From Nocardioidaceae bacterium (GTDB lineage Bacteria > Actinomycetota > Actinomycetes > Propionibacteriales > Nocardioidaceae), in assembly GCA_025965395.1 (NCBI GenBank), contig JAOPXA010000096.1, positions 1-5,937 of the forward strand: 5,937 nucleotides of DNA, written 5' to 3'. Shown piece by piece: positions 1-5,260 of this stretch. Every line of letters begins with the position of its first letter. The stretch's first letter is position 1. The notes beneath the pieces are model-generated. The model was not told the origin of the DNA, searched no databases, and saw nothing but the letters and a program-made list of their open reading frames with translations. The position numbers were made by a program, and so were the translations under genes.

Positions 1-785
1 GTGTTGTACATCCGGAAGCCCCACGCCTTCTCCGCGACGTCAGCGACGTCGTCGCTGTCAAGCACGACGAGTGGGTCCGAGCCCCCAAGCTCAAGGACGC
101 ACTTCTTAAGGTTCTTGCCGGCGAGCGCAGCGACGATGGCGCCTGCCCGCTCGGAACCGGTGAGCGAAACTCCCTGCACGCGCGGGTCGGAGACGATGGT
201 CGCGATCTGCTCATGTGAGGCAAACACGTTGATGTAGGCGCCTTCGGGGACTCCGGCGTCCTTCATGATCTGCTCGACCGCAAGGGCCGACTTCGGGACC
301 GACTCGGCGTGCTTGAGCAGGATCGTGTTGCCCAGCATCAGGTTGGGAGCCGCAAAGCGAGCGATCTGGTAGTACGGGAAGTTCCACGGCATGATGCCGA
401 GAAGGGGCCCGACGGGAAGCTTCTGGACGACTGCCTTGCCGCCGGAGAATGTCTTGATGGGCTGGTCGGCCGCAAGCGTGGGGCCTTCGTCGGCGAAGTA
501 CTGGAAGATCGCCTCGCAGAACTCCGCCTCTTCAACACCCTCAGAGTGCGGCTTGCCCATCTCCTGGCTCGCGATGGCCGCCAGCTCGTCAGCGCGCTCC
601 GCGAACAGCGCCGCCACCTTCTTGACAACCTCGGCGCGCTCCTCGATCGGGACGTCTTTCCATGCCAAGTATGCCGTGTGGGACGCAGCAAGCGCGGCAG
701 CGATTTCCGAGTCGGTTGCCGTATTGAAGACTTCGACAACCTCGCCCGTCGACGGGTCGGTCACTTGGTAGGTGGGACTGGACAT
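1..785 (-). CDS. NAD(P)-dependent succinate-semialdehyde dehydrogenase-like aldehyde dehydrogenase, 3' end outside window
   Basis: Partial gene: 261 codons are visible and the reading frame is still open at the window edge. The family oxidises an aldehyde (typically succinate semialdehyde to succinate) with NAD(P)+ in the cytosol. Visible landmarks are PWNFP at about residues 133-137 with the oxyanion Asn at 135, the cofactor-binding Lys at 158 in LLKHAES, the Rossmann loop SLTGSERAG at 207-215, and ELGGSDP at 232-238 with the general-base Glu232. The catalytic Cys, expected near residue 266, lies just past the edge. The LLKHA and KKCVLELGGSDP stretches resemble the E. coli Sad/YneI branch more than classical GabD. 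I chose the ATG at 785 because GGAGG lies 6 bases upstream; an in-frame ATG at 791 directly abuts that Shine-Dalgarno and is less likely. The gene diverges from the acetyltransferase at 904. The true substrate is not proven, since many enzymes of this family are promiscuous. Confidence 0.93.
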   Translation of the reverse strand, partial: MSSPTYQVTDPSTGEVVEVFNTATDSEIAAALAASHTAYLAWKDVPIEERAEVVKKVAALFAERADELAAIASQEMGKPHSEGVEEAEFCEAIFQYFADEGPTLAADQPIKTFSGGKAVVQKLPVGPLLGIMPWNFPYYQIARFAAPNLMLGNTILLKHAESVPKSALAVEQIMKDAGVPEGAYINVFASHEQIATIVSDPRVQGVSLTGSERAGAIVAALAGKNLKKCVLELGGSDPLVVLDSDDVADVAEKAWGFRMYN

Positions 786-791
786 GGTCAT

Positions 792-796
792 CCTCC
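792..796 (-). promoter_or_regulatory. Ribosome binding site of the aldehyde dehydrogenase
   Basis: GGAGG on the minus strand, 6 bases before the ATG at 785. It touches a second in-frame ATG at 791 directly, so it favours the 785 start. Confidence 0.75.
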
Positions 797-831
797 GCTA
801 GTCGTTCCGAGATTCGCTACCACGGAGCCTA

Positions 832-845
832 GCCCGAAGACGGGC
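832..845. repeat. Small perfect hairpin in the divergent intergenic region
   Basis: GCCCG-AAGA-CGGGC, a 5-base-pair stem with a 4-base loop, lies between the aldehyde dehydrogenase and acetyltransferase starts. No T-run follows on either strand, so it is not a clear terminator. On the minus strand TAGGCT, a plausible actinobacterial -10 for the dehydrogenase, follows immediately, but the matching -35 is poor. The role is unknown. Confidence 0.3.
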
Positions 846-868
846 GACTTACACGGGTGCGCGATGTG

Positions 869-874
869 TATTTA
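869..874 (+). promoter_or_regulatory. Possible -10 element of the acetyltransferase gene
   Basis: TATTTA is the most TATAAT-like hexamer in the divergent spacer. No good -35 is seen at 16-18 bases. If it is real, transcription would begin near 881, downstream of the ATG at 874, and the protein would have to start at 904. This is weak evidence by itself. Confidence 0.25.
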
Positions 875-903
875 TGGTCGGGGCGACGTACGGTGGGCAA
901 CCT

Positions 904-1380
904 ATGATCCGAGACATCACTTCGTACGACCTCGCCGAAATTGTCCACCTCAACCAAAACGCCCTTGAGGGCGTCGGACCGCTCGACCACGACAGTCTTA
1001 TGCTCCTCGTCAAGATGGCAGACCAGGCCCTCGTCGTCGAGGCCGACGGCGATATCGCCGGGTTCGTCATCACCATTCCACCGGGCGCCAGCTATGACTC
1101 AAGCCGCTACCGCTGGTTCGAGGACACGCTCGTCGATGACTATGTCTACCTCGACCGCATCGTCGTCTCCGAGGCTCATCGCCGACAGGGCGTGGCGTCC
1201 AGGCTCTACGAAGAGATCGAAGGCGACAAGCCGGTAGCACTCGAGGTGTATGCGTCCAATGATGTCTCTCTCGCCTTCCATGAGAGCCGCGGATTCGATG
1301 AAGTCGGATCTCTCGACCACGCCGGCAAGACCAACCTCATGATGGTCCGCCAGCCCGTGCCCTCGGATACTGCTAGCTGA
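904..1380 (+). CDS. GNAT-family N-acetyltransferase
   Basis: A 158-residue cytosolic protein of the Gcn5-related acetyltransferase fold, which transfers acetyl from acetyl-CoA to an amine; the acceptor is unknown. Motif A is visible as YLDRIVVSEAHRRQGVAS (residues 82-99) with the pyrophosphate-loop pattern R93-x-x-G96-x-A98. Motif B is around residues 115-135, with the usual Asn119 ... AFHESRGF. The opening MIRD followed by a short helix, and PPGASYDSSRYRWF at 59-72, resemble the small COG3818-type predicted acetyltransferases; that subgroup call is from memory. An in-frame ATG at 874 would add 10 residues. I prefer 904 because MIRD is a normal GNAT start, GGTGGG lies 6 bases upstream, and the only decent -10 overlaps 874. 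The gene is convergent with the monooxygenase and their coding ends overlap by 8 bases (1373-1380). No terminator is seen, so antisense read-through is possible. Confidence 0.88.
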   Translation: MIRDITSYDLAEIVHLNQNALEGVGPLDHDSLMLLVKMADQALVVEADGDIAGFVITIPPGASYDSSRYRWFEDTLVDDYVYLDRIVVSEAHRRQGVASRLYEEIEGDKPVALEVYASNDVSLAFHESRGFDEVGSLDHAGKTNLMMVRQPVPSDTAS

Positions 1381-2974
1381 ACTCGAAGCCCGCGTAGCCG
1401 TCGGCAACGATCGCCTCGCACTTCTCCACATACGCGGCGACACCACCCGGGTAGGGCATGAAGACTCGTGAGTTGTCATCCGCGTTGACGTGCACCATGT
1501 AGTTGTCGACCTGAAGGCGAAGCATGTTCTTGGCGAGGTCGGCGATGTGGGCAACCCACGCGTCTTGCGCGGACTCCGAGGGCTCGACGCGCGTGAGCCC
1601 ACGCTCGGCCATGTGGCAGAGCAGGTCAGTCACGAAGTGAATGTGCTGCGTGTTGGCCACACTCACGTTGCTCAGCGTAGAGGGACTGCCGGGCCCGGCG
1701 ATGACGAACATGTTCGGGAACTCGTGCGTCATCAGCCCGAGATAGGTCTGGGGACCGCGCGACCATTTCTCGGTGGGCCGATCACCCTTCTCATTGCTGA
1801 CGTTGGCGTTCTCCAGGGCTCCCGTGTATGCCTGAAAACCCAGGGCGAAGATGATCACGTCCACGTCGTAATGGGCGCCACCGGTCTGGATGCCCTGCTC
1901 CGTGATTCTCTCGATCGGATCGGCGCTGCTATCGACGATAGTGACGTTGTCGCGGTTGAAGATCTCGTAGTAGCCAGTGTCGACCACAAGACGACGCGTG
2001 CCGACCGGATGATCGTACGGAAGAAGCTTTGCCGCAGTCTCGGGGTCCGTCACGATGCCGCGGATCTTGTCGCGTACGAACTCCGCAACGACCGTGTTGG
2101 CCTCCATGTTGGATCCCTGATCGTTGAAGATCATGTTCATGGAGTGGCCACCGAAGGCCCATCGGTCCTCGAGGAGCCGCTGCTGCTCCTGCGGAGTGAA
2201 GCTTGCGGCGAGTCCCTCATACGTGGGCATGATGGTGCCGCTTGCACCCGCGAGCAGTTGCGAGAGAAGCCCTGCGGGATCAAGGGCGTACGCGTCGTAT
2301 GCCTCTCGATCGAGCGCGGCGTTGTGCGCTGGCACGGAGAAGTTCGCCGTGCGCTGGAAGACTAGGAGTTCCGAGGCGACACCGGCGAGTGCGGTCGCGG
2401 TCTGGATGCCTGTTGATCCGGTGCCAATGACGGCGACGCGCTTGCCTGCAAGGCCGACATCGTGGTCGGGCCAATGCGCCGTCTGAAACCACTCCCCTGC
2501 GAAGTCATCGAGACCTGCGAACTGCGGTTTGCGTGACTTCGACAATTGCCCGGTCGCCATGACCAAGAAGCGAGCGGTGAAGCTGCTGCCCTTGTCGGTC
2601 GAGATGACGTACAGGTCGAGAGCCGGATCCCAGATCGCTCCTGTCATCCACGTGTTGAACTCGTAGTGGTCACGCGTGCCGAACTTGTCGGCGACCCAGT
2701 TGAGGTAGGCGAGGATCTCCGGCTGAGCGGGATAGCGCTCGGTCCAGACCCATTCGCGATAGACCTCCGGATCGAACAAGCAGTAGTAGTACGGCTCGAT
2801 GTCGACCCGCGCCCCCGGATAGCGGTTGTGGAACCAAACGCCGCCCACGTCGCTCGCAGCTTCGATGCCGTGGGCCGTGAAACCCTTCTGGCGAAGCTGA
2901 TGACTCGCGTAGATCCCGCCCATTCCTGCCCCGATGACAGCGACGTCGTAGTCGGGTTGATTCTGTGAAGTCAT
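1373..2974 (-). CDS. Type I Baeyer-Villiger monooxygenase (FAD/NADPH flavoprotein)
   Basis: A complete 533-residue protein, the usual size for this family. These cytosolic enzymes use NADPH, O2 and tightly bound FAD to convert ketones to esters or lactones. Features in order: FAD Rossmann motif GAGMGG (15-20); the [A/G]GxWxxxx[F/Y]P[G/M]xxxD signature as GGVWFHNRYPGARVD (44-58); the family fingerprint FxGxxxHxxxWP as FAGEWFQTAHWP (158-169), with Gln164 where His is expected; NADPH Rossmann motif GTGSTG (184-189); the NADPH-contact QRT (207-209); GTRR (325-328) with TGYYEIFNRDNV (333-344), a region that in the family carries an active-site Arg; ALGF (377-380); and the C-terminal FPNMF...GPGSPSTLSN block (419-436). 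The ATG start overlaps the stop of the dehydrogenase gene (ATGA), and GGAGG lies 9 bases upstream. It is the last gene of a three-gene operon. The substrate cannot be told from sequence; a cyclic or secondary ketone made by the upstream dehydrogenase is the inference. Confidence 0.93.
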   Translation of the reverse strand: MTSQNQPDYDVAVIGAGMGGIYASHQLRQKGFTAHGIEAASDVGGVWFHNRYPGARVDIEPYYYCLFDPEVYREWVWTERYPAQPEILAYLNWVADKFGTRDHYEFNTWMTGAIWDPALDLYVISTDKGSSFTARFLVMATGQLSKSRKPQFAGLDDFAGEWFQTAHWPDHDVGLAGKRVAVIGTGSTGIQTATALAGVASELLVFQRTANFSVPAHNAALDREAYDAYALDPAGLLSQLLAGASGTIMPTYEGLAASFTPQEQQRLLEDRWAFGGHSMNMIFNDQGSNMEANTVVAEFVRDKIRGIVTDPETAAKLLPYDHPVGTRRLVVDTGYYEIFNRDNVTIVDSSADPIERITEQGIQTGGAHYDVDVIIFALGFQAYTGALENANVSNEKGDRPTEKWSRGPQTYLGLMTHEFPNMFVIAGPGSPSTLSNVSVANTQHIHFVTDLLCHMAERGLTRVEPSESAQDAWVAHIADLAKNMLRLQVDNYMVHVNADDNSRVFMPYPGGVAAYVEKCEAIVADGYAGFEFS

Positions 2975-3726
2975 GCGGCGTTTCCTCCATCAACAGCAAC
3001 AATTGATCCGACCGTGAACGAGGATTCGTCGCTCAGGAGCCAGGTGACCGTGCGTGCGATCTCGTGCGCGTCGGCCATTCGTGAGATCGGGCGTGGTGCG
3101 ACCTTCTCGAGCGCACCGCCCGGCTTCGTGACCGCAGCCGCCATGGGCGTGTCGACGCGCCCCGGCGCGACGGCGTTGACTCGGATGCCGAACGGGCCGT
3201 ACTCGATAGCCGCGCTACGCGTGAGTCCTATGATGGCGTGCTTGCTCATCGTGTAGGCCGTCATCGCCGGCGCGGTTCGCAGCGCCCCGCTCGATGTGGT
3301 GTTGACCGCGTTTCCCGGGCGGTCATCGGCCCGAAGCCGACGGATGAACTCGCGCAAGACCAGATAAGAACCGCGCACATTGATGGCCATGAGCCTGTCG
3401 AAGTCTGCGACGCTGGATTCGGCGAGCGCATCTCCGACGATCAAAATGCCGGCGTTGTTGTGCAGAAGGTTGATCGGACCAAACGCTTCGGCGGCAGATG
3501 CGAAGGCCTCGGCGACCGAAGCTTCGTCGCTCACGTCGCACGGGATGAAGCGTGCCTCGGTCGTGCTCAGCGACTCAACTGCCTGCTCCAAGGCGGCCTT
3601 GTCGACGTCCAACATGGCGACCTTGCAGCCCTCGGCGAGGAGCTGGCTCGCCACTGCGAAGCCGATCCCCTGCGCCGCCCCTGTCACCACGGCGACCTTG
3701 CCAGCGAAGCGACCCGAGGTCGTCAT
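2971..3726 (-). CDS. Short-chain dehydrogenase/reductase (classical SDR), probably NAD-dependent alcohol dehydrogenase
   Basis: A 251-residue classical SDR, cytosolic, interconverting an alcohol and a ketone. Landmarks: cofactor motif TGAAQGIG (15-22); Asp40 at the end of the second strand (MLDVD), which favours NAD(H) over NADP(H); CDV at 63-65; NNAG (90-93); and a full catalytic set of Asn116, Ser145, Tyr158 and Lys162 (YTMSK). PG at 188-189 is followed by VDTP, and the C-terminal VDGGNAA is typical. The start is the ATG at 3726, which overlaps the TGA of the substrate-binding-protein gene and has GAGGG 7 bases upstream. The frame stays open further upstream to 4170, but that stretch lies inside the binding-protein gene and has no SDR similarity. 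The 3' end overlaps the monooxygenase start by 4 bases. The pairing suggests that it supplies the ketone for the monooxygenase; direction and substrate are inference. Confidence 0.93.
   Translation of the reverse strand: MTTSGRFAGKVAVVTGAAQGIGFAVASQLLAEGCKVAMLDVDKAALEQAVESLSTTEARFIPCDVSDEASVAEAFASAAEAFGPINLLHNNAGILIVGDALAESSVADFDRLMAINVRGSYLVLREFIRRLRADDRPGNAVNTTSSGALRTAPAMTAYTMSKHAIIGLTRSAAIEYGPFGIRVNAVAPGRVDTPMAAAVTKPGGALEKVAPRPISRMADAHEIARTVTWLLSDESSFTVGSIVAVDGGNAA
2984..2988 (-). promoter_or_regulatory. Ribosome binding site of the monooxygenase, inside the dehydrogenase gene
   Basis: GGAGG on the minus strand, 9 bases before the ATG at 2974, embedded in the last codons of the dehydrogenase gene. 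This fits coupled translation across the ATGA junction. Confidence 0.75.
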
Positions 3727-4856
3727 TTCGGCGCCCTCGTGACATACATACCGTCCCTGACCGACTCGACCTGAGCGACGGTGATCTCGTCGGGTTGAGC
3801 GGTCACGAAGTTGCTGTCGGCGGAGTAGGTCGTGCGATAGAAGAGCCTCGACGAGGGAGGCAGGTTGATCAACGAGTGCCGCACTGCACCGGAGGTCAGC
3901 TCGCCGTGGACGTTCTTGACGGCGTCCGCCCAGAGGATGACGGAGTCCCAGCCACCGGCGTATGTGGCCAAGGGAGCCTCGAGCGGACCCTGCTTCTCGA
4001 CACCCGCCACGAACGCGGCGAACTGTTCGTCCCGATCTTCTGGCGCGACATAGGCCACCGTCGGAAGCATGATGACCCACACGTTGTCCATCTGGTTGGT
4101 TCCCTTGGCGAAGTCGAGGAGGGGGACCGATCCAGCCGCGGTTCCGGTGATCGAGGGGATGTAGCCGCACCCCGCCGCCACTCGGCTGACAAGCATGGTG
4201 GCCGCCTGGTTGCCGGCACCCTCCATGTAGATCCAGTCCGGATTCGTCGCCTTGGCCTGCTTGAACGTGGACGAGTAGTCGTTGCTCGCGGGGTCATACC
4301 GATGCTGGGTCGTTGTGATACCGAACGGGCCAAAGGCGCCGTCAAGCTGTTGGTTGATCGCGTCGCCCAAGCCGTCGCTGGGGGTGACAACAGCGACCCG
4401 TGCCGTCGTTCCGTGCGTATGCATGAACGAGGCAACGGCAGCCAGGATGTGCTTCTGAAGTGCCGACTGACCGAAGAAGAACGGGTACTTCTCGGGATCG
4501 TCGAGCGCCGACGAGGATGCCGGGCTGAGTCCAATGACCTGATACTCACCCAATACGGGGGCCGCGGCGAGTGCCTCGATGGAGGATGCTCCCGGGATGA
4601 CGAGGTCGGGCTTCGGCGAGCGTTGCAGCGCGGCACGGACGATCTCAGCGCCGCCTGCCGGATCGCTCTCGTTATCGTGGATCTCAATGGCGACGCTGCG
4701 GCCGTGCAGTCCGCCATTGTCATTGAGATAGTCGACCGCGGCCTGCGCTCCGCGGGTCACGGCCTTGGCTGAGGGCGCGAGTATCCCGGTAAGTCCTTGA
4801 GAGAGGAAGACGAGCAAGGGATTGCCGGTCGGACCAACGTCAACTGCAACCTGCAC
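3723..4856 (-). CDS. Leaderless branched-chain amino acid-type ABC substrate-binding protein (type 1 periplasmic-binding fold)
   Basis: A 377-residue protein with the two-lobe Leu/Ile/Val-binding fold (Peripla_BP_6-like). Landmarks: first strand and ligand loop around residues 13-28; GAQAAVDYLNDNGGLHGR (36-53), which matches the family's helix 1 and GGI.GR turn; DNESDP (61-66); VIGLSPASSS (107-116); the hinge region VAVVTPSDGLG (154-164); and YAGGWDSVILWADAV (299-313), equivalent to the usual GYDA helix. The start is GTG at 4856 with GGAAGG 10 bases upstream. An in-frame stop lies 20 codons further up (4914-4916) and no other usable start is seen, so there is no room for a Sec or lipoprotein signal. 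No lipobox Cys exists; Cys230 is the only cysteine. It is the first gene of the operon, overlapping the dehydrogenase gene by ATGA. No permease or ATPase is in view. It may be a cytosolic ligand sensor (AmiC-like) or an exported protein that has lost its leader. Confidence 0.87.
   Translation of the reverse strand: MQVAVDVGPTGNPLLVFLSQGLTGILAPSAKAVTRGAQAAVDYLNDNGGLHGRSVAIEIHDNESDPAGGAEIVRAALQRSPKPDLVIPGASSIEALAAAPVLGEYQVIGLSPASSSALDDPEKYPFFFGQSALQKHILAAVASFMHTHGTTARVAVVTPSDGLGDAINQQLDGAFGPFGITTTQHRYDPASNDYSSTFKQAKATNPDWIYMEGAGNQAATMLVSRVAAGCGYIPSITGTAAGSVPLLDFAKGTNQMDNVWVIMLPTVAYVAPEDRDEQFAAFVAGVEKQGPLEAPLATYAGGWDSVILWADAVKNVHGELTSGAVRHSLINLPPSSRLFYRTTYSADSNFVTAQPDEITVAQVESVRDGMYVTRAPK
3734..3738 (-). 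promoter_or_regulatory. Ribosome binding site of the short-chain dehydrogenase
   Basis: GAGGG on the minus strand, 7 bases before the ATG at 3726. It lies in the final codons of the substrate-binding-protein gene and supports 3726 over any upstream start in the same frame. Confidence 0.6.
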
Positions 4857-4866
4857 GGGGTTTATG

Positions 4867-4872
4867 CCTTCC
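4867..4872 (-). promoter_or_regulatory. Ribosome binding site that fixes the GTG start of the binding protein
   Basis: GGAAGG on the minus strand, 10 bases upstream of the GTG at 4856. It is the only Shine-Dalgarno-like element between the upstream in-frame stop and the coding region. It therefore supports translation beginning directly at the mature binding domain. Confidence 0.55.
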
Positions 4873-4884
4873 GAAACGAGTGTG

Positions 4885-4902
4885 ATGTGACTGCAGTCAC
4901 AT
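4885..4902. promoter_or_regulatory. CRP/GlxR-family operator (perfect TGTGA-N6-TCACA palindrome)
   Basis: ATGTGACTGCAGTCACAT is perfectly self-complementary over 18 bases. Its core, TGTGA-N6-TCACA, is the consensus of CRP, and its arms match the actinobacterial GlxR/Crp consensus. The edge nearest the binding-protein GTG is 28 bases away, so the site belongs to the leftward operon. Placement this close to the start would suit repression or a site just upstream of -10. Without a mapped promoter the sign of regulation is open. Confidence 0.75.
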
Positions 4903-4951
4903 AATTGACGAACTCAACCATAAATGCGCTGCCATGTACAGATATTCGCTT

Positions 4952-4961
4952 GACGTACGTC
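4952..4961. repeat. 10-base perfect palindrome GACGTACGTC
   Basis: GACGTACGTC is self-complementary and sits about 50 bases from the CRP-like site. It could be a second operator half or chance; the sequence gives no way to decide. Confidence 0.3.
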
Positions 4962-4968
4962 CAGGTGC

Positions 4969-4988
4969 GGCCAGCAGGGGGGCTGGCC
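4969..4988. repeat. GC-rich hairpin, 7-base-pair stem
   Basis: GGCCAGC-AGGGGG-GCTGGCC is a perfect 7-base-pair stem with a 6-base loop. No T-run follows on either strand, so it is not a classical intrinsic terminator. Its position upstream of both genes fits a repeat element or a regulatory fold. Confidence 0.5.
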
Positions 4989-4996
4989 TACGCTTC

Positions 4997-5036
4997 CCGC
5001 GGATTGAGTTTGGCCTGCTTCCGCGGATTGAGCTTG
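4997..5036 (+). repeat. Two tandem copies of CCGCGGATTGAG(T/C)TTG, period 24
   Basis: Copies at 4997-5012 and 5021-5036 match at 15 of 16 positions. The second continues as TTGAGCTTGTCGAAATCC, with flanks GGATT and AATCC that are inverted around it. Motifs of the form TTGAGC(C/T)TGTCGAAA are, from memory, scattered intergenic repeats in several actinobacterial genomes. This may be a degenerate REP-like element. Confidence 0.5.
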
Positions 5037-5066
5037 TCGAAATCCCTTCCTCGCACCACGATTTGG

Positions 5067-5101
5067 ATACCTAATCGCGTATCGAGACGATCGGATACGC
5101 G
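5067..5101. repeat. GATAC/GTATC half-site array with an 8-base-pair inverted repeat
   Basis: Half-sites occur as GATAC (5067-5071), GTATC (5079-5083) and GATAC (5094-5098). The last two extend into a perfect inverted repeat, CGCGTATC (5076-5083) and GATACGCG (5094-5101), with a 10-base spacer containing CGATCG. The arrangement looks like an operator for a dimeric regulator. A structural hairpin is also possible, but no T-run follows. Confidence 0.45.
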
Positions 5102-5178
5102 TCTAAGTCTCCACATCGCGGGGGTATGGATTCGTTGGAACCGCAGCGAAAAAGGTGGGAACAGTTTGCCGAAACCCC

Positions 5179-5207
5179 TTGTCCAACGGGTCGACCATCA
5201 CTACACT
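5179..5207 (+). promoter_or_regulatory. Predicted sigma-A-type promoter of the DUF222 gene
   Basis: TTGTCC (5179-5184) and TACACT (5202-5207) are separated by exactly 17 bases. Each matches the consensus at 4 of 6 positions, and TACACT fits the actinobacterial TANNNT -10. The predicted start of transcription, near 5214, falls within the LexA box, which is a classical repression layout. The downstream GTG is at 5261. Confidence 0.6.
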
Positions 5208-5223
5208 TAGAACATACGTTCGA
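5208..5223. promoter_or_regulatory. LexA (SOS) box upstream of the DUF222 gene
   Basis: TAGAAC-ATAC-GTTCGA matches the actinobacterial SOS consensus TCGAAC-N4-GTTCGA at 11 of 12 defined positions. It starts directly after the predicted -10 element and ends 37 bases before the GTG. LexA control of 13E12-family genes is known in Mycobacterium tuberculosis, so motif and gene support each other. A further GAAC (5222-5225) and GTTC (5231-5234) follow with a spacing of 5, one base more than a normal box. Confidence 0.8.
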
Positions 5224-5260
5224 ACAACCGGTTCGGCGGTATGAGTGGGGGTGAGCGACG

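Larger units (their letters stand above)
4857..5260. other. 404-base divergent intergenic region, no convincing gene
   Basis: This region separates the leftward operon from the rightward DUF222 gene. Short open frames cross it on both strands (4905-5210 plus, 5071-5271 minus), but neither has a plausible start signal or recognisable content. It holds a CRP/GlxR-type palindrome (4885-4902), a 10-base palindrome GACGTACGTC (4952-4961), a GC-rich hairpin (4969-4988), a 24-base-period direct repeat (4997-5036), a triple GATAC/GTATC array (5067-5101), and an SOS promoter (5179-5223). I could not find a convincing -35/-10 pair for the leftward operon. Confidence 0.7.

Noticed and set aside
309..968. 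219-residue plus-strand frame across the aldehyde dehydrogenase and the intergenic region
   Set aside because: It is antisense to a well-supported dehydrogenase and overlaps the acetyltransferase start in another frame.
1490..2365. 291-residue open frame on the plus strand opposite the monooxygenase
   Set aside because: It is a shadow of the monooxygenase codons, with no start signal and no recognisable fold.
3727..4170. Upstream extension of the dehydrogenase reading frame to a 399-residue protein
   Set aside because: The extra 148 codons lie inside the substrate-binding-protein gene, have an Arg/Gly-rich shadow composition and no SDR similarity. The ATG at 3726 has a ribosome site and gives a normal-length SDR.
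3552..4772. 406-residue open frame on the plus strand
   Set aside because: It is antisense to the binding-protein and dehydrogenase genes, which have clear family motifs. The composition is that of a GC-rich shadow frame.
4903..4950. Promoter of the leftward operon
   Set aside because: Hexamers such as AATTAT are AT-rich enough for a -10, but none has a partner -35 at 16-18 bases, so no promoter is annotated.
4969..4988. Hairpin as an intrinsic terminator
   Set aside because: No T-run follows on either strand, and both neighbouring genes are transcribed away from it.
4905..5210. Possible 101-residue gene in the intergenic region
   Set aside because: It begins with TTG, lacks a convincing ribosome site, crosses the repeats and hairpins and ends at the LexA box. 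No protein-like pattern is seen.
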